Assembly (NCBI RefSeq): GCF_023278365.1
Contig: NZ_CP075338.1
Coordinates: forward strand, 186,001-250,000
Origin: Epilithonimonas zeae
GTDB taxonomy: Bacteria; Bacteroidota; Bacteroidia; Flavobacteriales; Weeksellaceae
Length of the DNA stretch: 64,000 nucleotides
Direction of reading: 5' to 3'
Shown: positions 40,587-49,855 of the stretch, one piece after another
Numbering within the stretch: the stretch's first letter is position 1
How the letters are laid out: each line of letters starts with the position of its first letter
The notes under the pieces: model-generated
What the model saw: only the letters and a program-made list of their open reading frames with translations
Told to the model about the DNA's origin: nothing
Database searches by the model: none
Made by a program: the position numbers and the translations under genes

Positions 40587-41594
40587 ATGAATTGGTATTT
40601 AGGAAATTACTGGTATCTTTTTTTACTTCTTTTGTTGCCTGTCATTGGTTACTTTATCATCCATTATATACGTTGGAAAAACCGAAAGCGTGACCTTTTT
40701 GCAGAAGGTAGATTTCAGGATGTTTTGTTTGAAAAAACCTCTTGGTTTGCCAAATTATTTCCGTTGTTGTACTTGCTTGGTTTTTTATTTCTGATATTTT
40801 CTATTATCGACCTTTTGGCAGGAAAAGAAGAAATTAGCGTGAAACAAAATGTAAGCAGTACGATTTTCGTTCTGGATGTTTCCAATTCTATGAATGCTCA
40901 AGACGTTCAGCCAAGCCGATTAGAAGAAGCTAAGAATATTATCATCAATTCACTTCAAAAACTCACTAACGATAGAGTAGGAATTATTGTTTTTGCAGGA
41001 GATTCTTATTCTGTGATGCCTTTGTCCAGCGATTATTCGGCGGCGGAAAATTATCTTTTGGGAATTGAAACGAGCGTTGTTCAAAACCAAGGAACGGATT
41101 TCCTAAAACCAATTCAAATCGCAGCTCAGAAATTTAAAAATATTACAAAAGGTTCCCGAAATATCGTATTAATCAGTGATGGCGAAGATAATGAAGGTCA
41201 CGAAGACGAAGCTATTAATCTGGCGAAAAAAGAAGGAATAAAAGTGACGACGATTGGTGTCGGAACAGAAGAAGGTGCGCCAATTCCGGAGTATTATTTC
41301 GGGCAATTGATGGGCTACAAATCAGATATTTATGGCGAAACTGTAGTGTCAAAACTACAAACCAAAGCGCTTCATAATATTGCCTCTTCAACTGGTGGTA
41401 ATTACCTGGACGGAAATAATCTGGATCATACGATAACTAATCTGTTAAGCGAACTTCACAAGTCCACCAATTCCACTTCTACCACAATTAGTTCGCAGTC
41501 TGCGGTTCATTATTACCAATATTTCTTGGCGGTTTCTGTATTCTTTTTCTTTTTGATTTTCCTGTTTAATCCGAAGAGAGATTTTAACCTCTAA
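40587..41594 (+). CDS. batB: VWA domain-containing protein BatB
   Basis: A 335-residue paralogue of BatA with the same layout: helices near 8-28, 58-75 and at the C-terminus; MIDAS DVSNS at 97-101, ISDGEDNEGHEDEA at the third metal-site loop. Last visible gene of this operon. The TPR protein BatC and the BatD and BatE genes that usually follow are not here. Confidence 0.92.
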   Translation: MNWYLGNYWYLFLLLLLPVIGYFIIHYIRWKNRKRDLFAEGRFQDVLFEKTSWFAKLFPLLYLLGFLFLIFSIIDLLAGKEEISVKQNVSSTIFVLDVSNSMNAQDVQPSRLEEAKNIIINSLQKLTNDRVGIIVFAGDSYSVMPLSSDYSAAENYLLGIETSVVQNQGTDFLKPIQIAAQKFKNITKGSRNIVLISDGEDNEGHEDEAINLAKKEGIKVTTIGVGTEEGAPIPEYYFGQLMGYKSDIYGETVVSKLQTKALHNIASSTGGNYLDGNNLDHTITNLLSELHKSTNSTSTTISSQSAVHYYQYFLAVSVFFFFLIFLFNPKRDFNL

Positions 41595-41604
41595 ACATAT
41601 TTTA

Positions 41605-41695
41605 AACACAAAGAACACAAGGTTTTTGCACAAGGAACACTAAGTTTTGTTCAATTTTTGTGCTCTTTGTGGAATACTTTTGTGACTTTGTGGTT
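41605..41695. repeat. CACAAAG long hairpin between convergent genes
   Basis: AACACAAAGAACACAAG (41605-41621) is complementary, with a few mismatches, to CTTTTGTGACTTTGTGGTT (41677-41695). Inner words (CACAAGG, GTGCTCTTTGTGG) add further pairing. It separates batB from the minus-strand gene ending at 41702 and could terminate both. Confidence 0.6.
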
Positions 41696-41701
41696 AAAAA
41701 A

Positions 41702-44188
41702 TTAAATCACATACTTCTTCAAACCTTCCATAATCCCTTGCCAAAGCATATTGAAAAAGCTTCTTTCCGGATCACGTTTCTTCTCGATATTCACGTGTTC
41801 AGGTTCGCCGGTCGATTCGTTTCTTACAAACCAATTGGCAACAGTGGTTAGGATTTTTCGTTCTTTTCCGTTCTTTTTGTTGAGGAAATTCACGTACATA
41901 TCTTTGTATTTGAAATAGAATTTTCCTGCAATTCCTGCATTAGAACCATAATAATCAAACTTCACATAGTCTATTTTTCCGTCCAAAGTCACGTTCAAAT
42001 AAGGTCGTACGAAAAGATTTACGTTATCAGCGGATAACTTCTGAATATTCCCAACAATCGTGAATTTATCATCCAAATCTTTCACATCAAATTTCCAAGT
42101 CACAGTTGTTGGCGCAGTTCCATAAAATTTAAAATCAGAGTCAACCGTAATTAAAGTTGGCAAACCTTTGATTTTCGTATTATTCACATTTTTGATGGTT
42201 GCATTGAAGTCGTCAAAAGTCAATTTTCCCGGTTTATTCGCATTTTCAGCGTCTTCTTCATAAGTCAAATCCGAATTCCGAATCTGAATTTTATTCACAA
42301 AAAGTGGAAATTTTATATCTCTCAATTTCTTGCTGAATAAGTATCTCACAGCATTATCATCTGGTGGCGCAAGATCGTGATAGATATTACAATCCAGATG
42401 AGTGATGATGATTTTGTCCAGATTGATAACCGTATTTTTCCCAATTCTAGAATCTCTGTCCGTAATCGCAATATGTTTTGTCCGGATGGTATAAAGGTCT
42501 TCTTCTTTAGCAATCACTTTGCTGAAAGCCTTTCTGGAATATTTTGGAAGGAATTCAAAATTCTGTAAATCGGTTTGTTTGCCATGATTTTTAAAAGAAG
42601 CCACTTTCAGACGGTAATGTTTGCCCGCATCCAGATTGATGTTTTTTGCTGTAATCAGTCGGCTTTTGATTTCGAAAGGGATATCTTGTTTGAGGATGTT
42701 TTTATCTGATTTTATTTGATTCAAATTCACATTCACATCAAATTTTGCCACAGACAATTTTTCTTTCCCGTCAGAATATTGTCGGAATTGTCCATTAATG
42801 ATATTGAATTTACCAATCAAAGCTTGAAAATCCGGTGTTGTTTCTGCTTTCTTTTTTTTGATTGATTTATTTTTCGAAGAATAGATTTTAATTTTCGGAT
42901 TTACAACATCTATTCCTGTAAAGTTGAGAATCAGCTTTTGACCGATATATTTGGATTGATTTTTTGTGATTAAAATTTTATCAGTTTTGATGTCAAGAAT
43001 ATCTTTATAATTGCTTTTTCCAATAGGAATCAACTGAAATTTATCAATCGCAATATCTTGATTTTCCGATTTGATTTTTTCAATTTTTAAAGCTTGAAAT
43101 TGGTCTGCTTTGAAATAAATATTTTCCGCTTCGATATTATGATTTGTGAATCTAAATGGAATTTTTTCCTTCACTGTTTTTTTATCAAAAACAATATCAC
43201 TGAGTTTGAAATTGAAGTTGTCAATAGAAGCCGTTTTCTGCAAATTAGATTGTAAAACCAAAATTTTCCCTTGACTGAAATTGATATTCTTCAAGCCAAT
43301 TTTCAAATCGATTTCTTTTTTGTTATTCGTTTTCACAGATTTCTTTCCGGTAGAAGTGACTTTCAAGTCAGGTTTCACAAAATCGATTTCATCAACAATC
43401 AAAGAATCTTGGTTGATGACAAAATTCTTAGCAGAAAGTTCCTCAGAAGCAAAATCGAAAATATTCTTGGCATTATAATTTTTAGCACCCTGAATTGGAT
43501 TAAGATGGAATCCCAGAATCTCCAGCGTTTTATTTTTAGCAGAGATTTTTTCGGCATTGATTTGATAAAAATCGTTAGCTGTGATGATTACATTTTGCGC
43601 ATCGATTTTGAATTCTTTGAAAGCAATCGGGATTTTAGAATCATCTTCACTTTGCTGGATATCTGTGAGTTTGATATTCACATTTTGTCCATTGAAAAGA
43701 GATTTTTTATAAGAATTAAGGATTTTTACATTGCCATTTGAAACAATAATATTTTCCAAAGCAATATCCAATCTTTTCTTCTTCTTATTTTTTTTATCCT
43801 TTTTCGGAGCGAAAACAATGACGATATTTGGGTCACCCAAAACCATATCTTGGGCTTTATAAGTTTTACCGAAAACCGCTTTCCAAACACTAAAATCCTC
43901 GATTTTCAATTCCTTCACAGTTCCATTGATTTGTGTAACCGTAGAATCTTTAACGTTTTTATTATTGATGAAAATATTGTTAGCAGTCAAATCCCCTGAA
44001 AATAAACTCAGATTAAAATCGTCTAATTTTAAGTTGTAAGCTGTTTTGTCATTGATGAGGTCTGGTAATTTTCTTTTCAGATAAAAGTCCAGCGCAAAAG
44101 GGAAAATCAAGAGCAGCAAAAAAATAATGCTGCCTATAATTATCAATGTTTTTTTCAGTTTAGATGGTTTGGTAGTTTTTTCAATCAT
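41702..44188 (-). CDS. AsmA/DUF748-like membrane-anchored protein
   Basis: An 828-residue protein with a single N-terminal membrane helix (about 12-34) and a very long extracytoplasmic region of beta-strand repeats (LTANNIFINNKNVKDS, VSNGNVKILNSYKK, ...), the layout of the AsmA/DUF748/TamB group that forms lipid-carrying grooves between membranes. A Lys-rich patch (KKDKKNKKKKRL) is near 130. The C-terminal end has VKFDYYGSNAGIAGKFYFKYKDMYV, reminiscent of the AsmA C-terminal region. Family assignment is by layout rather than a short motif. Confidence 0.7.
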   Translation of the reverse strand: MIEKTTKPSKLKKTLIIIGSIIFLLLLIFPFALDFYLKRKLPDLINDKTAYNLKLDDFNLSLFSGDLTANNIFINNKNVKDSTVTQINGTVKELKIEDFSVWKAVFGKTYKAQDMVLGDPNIVIVFAPKKDKKNKKKKRLDIALENIIVSNGNVKILNSYKKSLFNGQNVNIKLTDIQQSEDDSKIPIAFKEFKIDAQNVIITANDFYQINAEKISAKNKTLEILGFHLNPIQGAKNYNAKNIFDFASEELSAKNFVINQDSLIVDEIDFVKPDLKVTSTGKKSVKTNNKKEIDLKIGLKNINFSQGKILVLQSNLQKTASIDNFNFKLSDIVFDKKTVKEKIPFRFTNHNIEAENIYFKADQFQALKIEKIKSENQDIAIDKFQLIPIGKSNYKDILDIKTDKILITKNQSKYIGQKLILNFTGIDVVNPKIKIYSSKNKSIKKKKAETTPDFQALIGKFNIINGQFRQYSDGKEKLSVAKFDVNVNLNQIKSDKNILKQDIPFEIKSRLITAKNINLDAGKHYRLKVASFKNHGKQTDLQNFEFLPKYSRKAFSKVIAKEEDLYTIRTKHIAITDRDSRIGKNTVINLDKIIITHLDCNIYHDLAPPDDNAVRYLFSKKLRDIKFPLFVNKIQIRNSDLTYEEDAENANKPGKLTFDDFNATIKNVNNTKIKGLPTLITVDSDFKFYGTAPTTVTWKFDVKDLDDKFTIVGNIQKLSADNVNLFVRPYLNVTLDGKIDYVKFDYYGSNAGIAGKFYFKYKDMYVNFLNKKNGKERKILTTVANWFVRNESTGEPEHVNIEKKRDPERSFFNMLWQGIMEGLKKYVI

Positions 44189-44266
44189 CCTTTTTTGGAA
44201 TAAGAATTATATTCAATTATTCATAATCAATACTTATTCCAAAATTATAAACCATTATTGTTAAGA

Positions 44267-44701
44267 TTATATCATCTCTTTCCGAAACTTGTAACCGTTT
44301 GCTGTATGTTCTGCAAAAATGTGATGTAAACCGTTACTGATGATAATTTGTTCAGCTCCAAGCAAACTGTTGTAACGTGCAATTTGTTCAAAGTGAACTT
44401 CTTTCAAAGCGATGTTTGGCGCTTTACATTCGATGAGGATTTTTGGTTTTGTTTTTTCTGTGATGAGCAGGTCGATTCTTTTTGTTGTTCCGTTCAGTTC
44501 CAGCTTTTGTTCAAGGATTAATGACGACAAATTTTTCTTCTTCACAAACCGAAAATAATGCAGCCAATGCTGTCTTACCCATTCTTCAGGAGTCAATGCA
44601 AGCCAGCTTTTCCGAACCAAATCATAGATAAAAAATGTATCTTTGTCTTGTTTGATTTGAAAATCGAACGTGTTATCAAAATTTAGCTTCGGAACCTGCA
44701 T
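44267..44701 (-). CDS. Type I restriction enzyme R N-terminal domain protein (HSDR_N)
   Basis: A 144-residue stand-alone domain like the nuclease part of HsdR: KRIDLLITEKTKPKILIECKAPN holds the PD-(D/E)xK residues (Asp, Glu-x-Lys). No helicase or other restriction genes are beside it, so it is not a type I system. The divergent pairing with holA (8 bp between start codons) is, from memory, common in flavobacteria, suggesting a DNA-repair or housekeeping function. Confidence 0.85.
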   Translation of the reverse strand: MQVPKLNFDNTFDFQIKQDKDTFFIYDLVRKSWLALTPEEWVRQHWLHYFRFVKKKNLSSLILEQKLELNGTTKRIDLLITEKTKPKILIECKAPNIALKEVHFEQIARYNSLLGAEQIIISNGLHHIFAEHTANGYKFRKEMI

Positions 44702-44709
44702 ACTTTAAG

Positions 44710-45747
44710 ATGAAAGAAATAGATATTATCCTCAAAAATATTAAAAATAAAGAACTCTTACCGGTTTATTTTTTTCAGGGCGATGAGGCTTTTTATATCG
44801 ATTTGGCTGTCAAACACTTTGAGCAGGATGTTTTGGAAGAAGATGAGAAAGCCTTCAACCAAACGATTGCGTACGGCCGTGATACCAACTATCTGGAAGT
44901 TCTTTCTCTGGCGAGACAATATCCAATGATGGGAGACAAACAGCTCATCATAGTGAAAGAAGCACAGGATATGAAGCTGAATGAAGAGGAATCCAAAGCT
45001 TTGGAAACTTATCTGGAAAACCCTGTTCCTTCAACCATTTTGGTTTTTGCTCATAAACACAAAAAGTTGGACGCCAGAAAAAAAGCGGCTAAAACTTTGG
45101 CTAAATCCGGAATGCTTTTCACCAGCGAGAAGATGAAAGATTATCAGCTCCCAACTTGGATCCAAGGAGAAATGACCGTAATGGGAATCAAATCTGCGCC
45201 TAACATCAGTCACCTTTTGGCAGAATATCTTGGGAATGATCTTTCCAGAATTGCGAATGAATTGAACAAACTTAAAATCGTTCTAAAAGACGGCGCTGTT
45301 CTCGACGGAAAAATTATTGAGGAACATATCGGAATTAGTAAAGATTTTAACATTTTCGAACTTCAGAAAGCATTGGCGACTAAAGATCAGGCAAAAGCTT
45401 TCAGCATTGCTTATTATATGGGAAAGAACAAAAAATCGAATCCCGTGCAAATGGCTTTTGGTGCGCTTTACAACTTCTTTTCCAACATTATTATTTATCA
45501 TACTTTGTCCGGTCAATCTCCTCAAACGATAGCTTCCACAATGGGTGTGAATCCTTATGCAATTAAAGATTATTCTGAAGCAGCAAGATTTTATCCGTTG
45601 AAGCACGCAACCAGAGTTATTTCTATTCTTCGTGAAATGGATTTGAAATCGAAAGGCCTTGGCGTAAGACAAATGGAAGATGAAGAAATTTACAAAGAAT
45701 TGGTGTACAAAATCATAAAAATTGATGAACTGAAAATGAAGGTTTAA
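44710..45747 (+). CDS. holA: DNA polymerase III delta subunit
   Basis: A 345-residue clamp-loader subunit that opens the sliding clamp. N-terminal KNKELLPVYFFQGDEAFYID, the segment ARQYPMMGDKQLIIVKEAQDM, and NDLSRIANELNKLKIVL are typical. C-terminal helical collar from about 210. Full length. Confidence 0.92.
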   Translation: MKEIDIILKNIKNKELLPVYFFQGDEAFYIDLAVKHFEQDVLEEDEKAFNQTIAYGRDTNYLEVLSLARQYPMMGDKQLIIVKEAQDMKLNEEESKALETYLENPVPSTILVFAHKHKKLDARKKAAKTLAKSGMLFTSEKMKDYQLPTWIQGEMTVMGIKSAPNISHLLAEYLGNDLSRIANELNKLKIVLKDGAVLDGKIIEEHIGISKDFNIFELQKALATKDQAKAFSIAYYMGKNKKSNPVQMAFGALYNFFSNIIIYHTLSGQSPQTIASTMGVNPYAIKDYSEAARFYPLKHATRVISILREMDLKSKGLGVRQMEDEEIYKELVYKIIKIDELKMKV

Positions 45748-45775
45748 ATCAAAGCCAAAAAACTAAACACACACA

Positions 45776-46177
45776 ATGAAAAAACTAATAACAAAAGGCA
45801 TTTTGATTGGTGCAGGATTAGAATTCTTGGTCAAATTTGCCATATTCCTTTCAAGTGAAATTTCCCGAAAACCTAAATTCGATGAGCCAAGAATGGATTG
45901 TCTTGGTGGCTTGCAATATGTTATTTTTATAATTATTGCAATATTAGCGGTATTAATTAGTTTGCCTGCTTATCTTAATCTTTATCCTAAAGTTCGGAAT
46001 TCAAAATGGTTATCATTTCTGACGTTTTTTGCCCTGCATCTTGTATATTTTGTACTTTGTCTTCCGTTAATTTGGGAAAAGTATTCGTCGTATTTAGATT
46101 TTTTGGCTCTTACGCCGTGTGTATTTTGGATAGTTTGGGTTATAACTTATTGGCGAATTAGAAAAATATCAAATTAG
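45776..46177 (+). CDS. Hypothetical membrane protein
   Basis: A 133-residue protein with about four hydrophobic segments and no conserved motif that I recognise. It follows holA by 28 bp on the same strand, so it may be co-transcribed. Function unknown. Confidence 0.62.
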   Translation: MKKLITKGILIGAGLEFLVKFAIFLSSEISRKPKFDEPRMDCLGGLQYVIFIIIAILAVLISLPAYLNLYPKVRNSKWLSFLTFFALHLVYFVLCLPLIWEKYSSYLDFLALTPCVFWIVWVITYWRIRKISN

Positions 46178-46263
46178 AAAAAAAATCCCAATTTCAATTG
46201 ATAACAACTATTTCTGGTAGAAAAAGCTTAGATTAAACACATAAAAACTAAAATACAAAACAA

Positions 46264-46959
46264 ATGAAAAAAGAGGCAGCTAGTAACATCAAATTATTCG
46301 GGAAAATCACAGCAAAATCATTATTCGCTTGGATAAAAGTCACTTTTATTGGAGTGGTGATTATGATTACCAACATTACAATTGCTGTCATTTTATTTAG
46401 TGATAATTCGGGTGGTGGATTTCCGGCTGCGGCGCACGGCGGAATTTTAGGTGCGATTTTAGGATTCTTTTTTCTTTTTATGGTCGAGTTTTGGTCAGCT
46501 TTATTGTTGACGGTAGGAATTCTCTCGCCGGTTCTGTTTATTATTTTAGCCAATAAAAATGCAATTGCTTCCGCTATTTATAATATTTGGAAATTCAAAT
46601 TGGCGGATTTTATAGAACCTAAAATTGAGTTTTATGTTGATAAGATTCTTCAGAAACAACCGGATTTTCTAAAGAATATTACAGATTGGAGTGTGGTAAA
46701 AGTAAAATTGCTGGATACAATTAATAATGATTCACAAACACCGAAACTTCAGAAAAGAATCATCAAATTCATTCTGAAAAAAATCAAAATGGATGATGTT
46801 GATTTTAAAAATCCGAATACCAATCTGAGCAGTATTTTATCTTTTAAAATAAGACAATTCATAGAAGGTTTTGCAGAACCAGACCTCAAATTGGTTTGGA
46901 TACTTGTAGCCATTGATATTGTGTTGATTATTCTGGCTTTTGTTTTCAATAAACATTAA
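46264..46959 (+). CDS. Hypothetical membrane protein
   Basis: A 231-residue protein with three N-terminal hydrophobic helices (about 22-48, 62-82, 85-100), a charged helical middle region, and a fourth helix at the C-terminus (about 212-229). The second helix pair holds a GGGFPAAAHGGILGAILG glycine-rich stretch. No family recognised. Function unknown. Confidence 0.65.
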   Translation: MKKEAASNIKLFGKITAKSLFAWIKVTFIGVVIMITNITIAVILFSDNSGGGFPAAAHGGILGAILGFFFLFMVEFWSALLLTVGILSPVLFIILANKNAIASAIYNIWKFKLADFIEPKIEFYVDKILQKQPDFLKNITDWSVVKVKLLDTINNDSQTPKLQKRIIKFILKKIKMDDVDFKNPNTNLSSILSFKIRQFIEGFAEPDLKLVWILVAIDIVLIILAFVFNKH

Positions 46960-47052
46960 TTATTTACCATTCATATATTTCACATTGACAGTTTAGATAG
47001 GTTCTGAATAATTAATTCCCGAAATTTGTACTCGATTTTTCAAACAAAGAAT

Positions 47053-47060
47053 TATATTTG
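47053..47060 (+). promoter_or_regulatory. -7 element of the trxB promoter
   Basis: TATATTTG is a perfect TAnnTTTG match. A TTTG at 47025-47028 lies 24 nt upstream, slightly farther than usual. Confidence 0.55.
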
Positions 47061-47122
47061 AAAATTCCAATTCGAAAGGAAACGGAATTATTCCTTAAAA
47101 ATAAAATAATTTAATAATAAAA

Positions 47123-48091
47123 ATGGAGAACAATATCTTAGACTGTGTGATTGTTGGTTCTGGACCAGCTGGCTTTACAGCAGCAATTTACGCAGCAAGA
47201 GCAAATCTTAAACCTGAACTTTTCACAGGATTAGAACCTGGAGGACAATTAACAACAACAACAGAAGTAGAAAATTTTCCTGGCTATCCGGACGGAATCA
47301 CCGGACCGGAAATGATGCTTCATCTTCAAAAGCAAGCGGAGCGTTTCGAGACCAAAGTTCATTACGAGATGATTTCCAAAGTTGAATTCTCAAAGGTAAG
47401 AGGTGGAATTCATAAATTAAGTACAGGTTCTCGTGAGATTTTAGCTAAAAGTGTGATTATCTCTACAGGTGCAGCCGCAAAATATTTGGGTTTAGCTGAT
47501 GAGAAAAAATATGCAGGTGGAGGCGTTTCGGCTTGTGCAACTTGTGACGGATTTTTCTACAGAGGAAAAGATGTGATTGTAGTTGGAGCAGGTGATACAG
47601 CAGCAGAAGAAGCGACTTATCTTTCTAAGATTTGTAATAAAGTCACTTTATTGGTAAGAAAAGACCACTTCCGTGCTTCAAAAGTAATGGTTGACAGAGT
47701 TTTGAGTACATCAAATATCGAAGTGAAATATAACCACGAACTCATCGGAATCGAAGGTGAAAACGCCTTGGTTGAAAGAGCTAAAGTGGTTAATAATTTG
47801 ACAGACGAAGTTTCTACAATAGATGTTCACGGGATCTTCATCGCCATTGGTCATAAACCAAACACTGGAATTTTCAAAGGTCAAATCGACCTGGACGAAA
47901 ACGAATATATCATCACAGAAGGTAAATCCGCGAGAACCAATCTTCCAGGTGTATTTGCCGCAGGAGATGTACAGGATCACCATTATAGACAAGCGATTAC
48001 AGCTGCAGGAAGCGGTTGTATGGCAGCGATGGATGCAGAGAAATACCTTGGCGAATTAGCTGGCGAAAACCATACTTGGGTTGAACAATAA
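47123..48091 (+). CDS. trxB: Thioredoxin reductase
   Basis: A 322-residue FAD/NADPH flavoenzyme that reduces thioredoxin. FAD motif GSGPAGFTAA at 12-21, redox-active CATC at 138-141, NADPH motif GAGDTAAEEA, and the C-terminal FAD segment GVFAAGDVQDHHYRQAITAAGSG. Complete, with a strong terminator. Confidence 0.97.
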   Translation: MENNILDCVIVGSGPAGFTAAIYAARANLKPELFTGLEPGGQLTTTTEVENFPGYPDGITGPEMMLHLQKQAERFETKVHYEMISKVEFSKVRGGIHKLSTGSREILAKSVIISTGAAAKYLGLADEKKYAGGGVSACATCDGFFYRGKDVIVVGAGDTAAEEATYLSKICNKVTLLVRKDHFRASKVMVDRVLSTSNIEVKYNHELIGIEGENALVERAKVVNNLTDEVSTIDVHGIFIAIGHKPNTGIFKGQIDLDENEYIITEGKSARTNLPGVFAAGDVQDHHYRQAITAAGSGCMAAMDAEKYLGELAGENHTWVEQ

Positions 48092-48117
48092 TTGAAAGAT
48101 TATTAATATCACAAATC

Positions 48118-48150
48118 AAAACCGCCGGAGAATTTCTCCGGCGGTTTTTT
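48118..48150 (+). terminator. Rho-independent terminator of trxB
   Basis: AAACCGCCGGAG (48118-48129) pairs perfectly with CTCCGGCGGTTT over 12 bp, loop AATTT, then T6. The strongest terminator in the window. Confidence 0.92.
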
Positions 48151-48205
48151 AATAAAGAACTATTACAAAAAATTGATTTATGATGAAGTGTTTTTAGAGG
48201 AATAA

Positions 48206-49054
48206 TTACTTGTCGCTAAAGGCCAATTTTGCATTAGTATTAGGTCTACTTACAGTTCTTTTCTCGTCTTTATTATGGATTTTGTAGTACAAAAATGCAA
48301 TGAAGGTTGGTTTGTGATAGATTTTATAATATCTATATTCTGTATGGAAATGTCTGAGGTTAATTTTGTAGAAATCATAACCGATTACAACCAAAAGACA
48401 AATACTTATCACATAAAAAACTCGGAATTCCAGATGATAATAGGTCAATCCAGAGAACACAGCACCAAGAACATAAGCTGTCATAATGCTTAGCAAAAGT
48501 TTCGCTTTACCCATTAATTCAGGGTTTTTTCTGAATTTTTTCTGTGTAAACATAGATGCTAAAATTCCCAAATCTGTAGTTGTTCCCGTAAGGTGTGTTG
48601 TTTTTACAGAGAAGTTGGAGATACTCGCCGTTAAACCGTTTTGTAATCCAGTTGCAAATAACATCAAGGCTACCAAAGCTTCGGTTTCTCCCAATGTTTT
48701 TTCATAATAAAACTGTCCGTAGATTCCCACTGCCAAAAGACAGAGTATTTCTAGTATAATTGGAAAGGCGTGAGCAAAATATTTACTTTTCTTATTGAAA
48801 TTGATAACACTTAGGTTGGCTACAAATCCTCCGAAGAAGAATAGGAAAATCCATCCTGCAACTACAGCAACCTGTGCCCAGTTTCCTTGGCTGATTTCTG
48901 CTGCAAAAATCGCATAGTGTCCTGTTACGTTGGATGTAAATGAGAGAAATATCAATAGAGATGCTATATTTATAGTCCCTGCAGTGAATGCAGTCAGCGT
49001 CCCCAGTCTAATGTTGTCTCCCAACGTTCTGCTGTTACTATAATTCCTTAACAT
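48206..49054 (-). CDS. DUF1275 (YoaK) family membrane protein
   Basis: A 282-residue inner-membrane protein with about six hydrophobic helices and the DUF1275 segment GLQNGLTASISNFSVKTTHLTGTTTDLG at about 140-167. The C-terminus is a charged cytoplasmic tail. Function unknown in the family. Confidence 0.85.
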   Translation of the reverse strand: MLRNYSNSRTLGDNIRLGTLTAFTAGTINIASLLIFLSFTSNVTGHYAIFAAEISQGNWAQVAVVAGWIFLFFFGGFVANLSVINFNKKSKYFAHAFPIILEILCLLAVGIYGQFYYEKTLGETEALVALMLFATGLQNGLTASISNFSVKTTHLTGTTTDLGILASMFTQKKFRKNPELMGKAKLLLSIMTAYVLGAVFSGLTYYHLEFRVFYVISICLLVVIGYDFYKINLRHFHTEYRYYKIYHKPTFIAFLYYKIHNKDEKRTVSRPNTNAKLAFSDK

Positions 49055-49100
49055 AATTTATTATTTAAATTGGTTTGATGTGTTTTTTGAGTATGTTTTT

Positions 49101-49592
49101 TTACAAGAAAACTTCTGCCAATCTTCCTTTTTCAGGAACAAATTCTGGCGTTTGCGTTAGAACTTCGATAGCATTGATGTTTTTGCACTTTTTCAGATAA
49201 GGTGTCACATCAAATTGTCCTTTGCTGAGATTTTTACTTTTCACAGAAGAGAAGTAAGCCTCGTCTATCCCAGCAGTTTCGATATAACTGTTGAAAGTTC
49301 TCTGGAAGCTTCCCGTGAAAATGTCACAAGTGATTTTGTTGATCAGGTTTGGATATTTGTTGTTGATAATGCTGTAAGCATCGCAAAACTCCTGTGATCT
49401 TATTTTTCCAAAAATTGTACTTTTGGTCGTGAACAAAAGATCTCTGATAGAGTCGCCCATATCATATCCCGAAACGAAAAGGATATTATATTGGTTTTCA
49501 TCATTCTGTTCCGTTTTATTTTTTAAAACTTTTTTCAATACGTCTAGAGACTCTAAAGAAAAATCCGTAGCAATTAAAATGGTTTTGATCAT
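49101..49592 (-). CDS. Universal stress protein-like protein
   Basis: A 163-residue protein beginning MIKTILIATDFSLESLDVLKKVL, the N-terminal strand and helix of the UspA fold. The nucleotide-binding G-x2-G-x9-G motif is not clear, so it is probably a divergent, non-ATP-binding member. It precedes the DUF1275 gene by 46 bp on the same strand, so the two may be co-transcribed. Confidence 0.65.
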   Translation of the reverse strand: MIKTILIATDFSLESLDVLKKVLKNKTEQNDENQYNILFVSGYDMGDSIRDLLFTTKSTIFGKIRSQEFCDAYSIINNKYPNLINKITCDIFTGSFQRTFNSYIETAGIDEAYFSSVKSKNLSKGQFDVTPYLKKCKNINAIEVLTQTPEFVPEKGRLAEVFL

Positions 49593-49765
49593 AACTATAT
49601 AATTTTGTGAGTTGTTATTTTTTGATAATACAAAACTATACTCACCAAATTAGAAAGTTTTTGGAACGAAATTAAAATGTAATTAAAGAGATTAAAATGA
49701 GATTAGAATTTCAATTAAGAAATTAATTTAGAACAAAAGCGAGTTCCAAATTTTACTATTAAAGT

Positions 49766-49850
49766 ATTTTTGGCAGCTTTTTCCGCCCTCCGTTCCCGCT
49801 ACCTCGCCAAAGGCGGGTGAGCTCCACTCAGGTCGGGCTGCGGACAATTC
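49766..49850 (+). repeat. Structured intergenic repeat family 1, copy D
   Basis: From TTTTTGGCAGC to CGGGCTGCGGACAATTC. Terminal stem GCAGC/GCTGC, T-rich bulge, CCG/CGG, and an interior hairpin CTCGCC-AAA-GGCGgG. It shares CCGTTCCCGCT and CCACTCAGG with copy A. Confidence 0.75.
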
Positions 49851-49855
49851 TACTT

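Noticed and set aside
43271-43741. Plus-strand ORF opposite the AsmA-like gene
   Set aside because: Antisense frame of a long AT-rich gene; composition dominated by Phe and Ile; no promoter or family match.
44267-44701. Type I restriction system suggested by the HSDR_N domain
   Set aside because: Only a stand-alone nuclease-like domain is present, with no helicase, hsdM or hsdS next to it; the hsdS remnant is 8 kb away and unrelated in operon.
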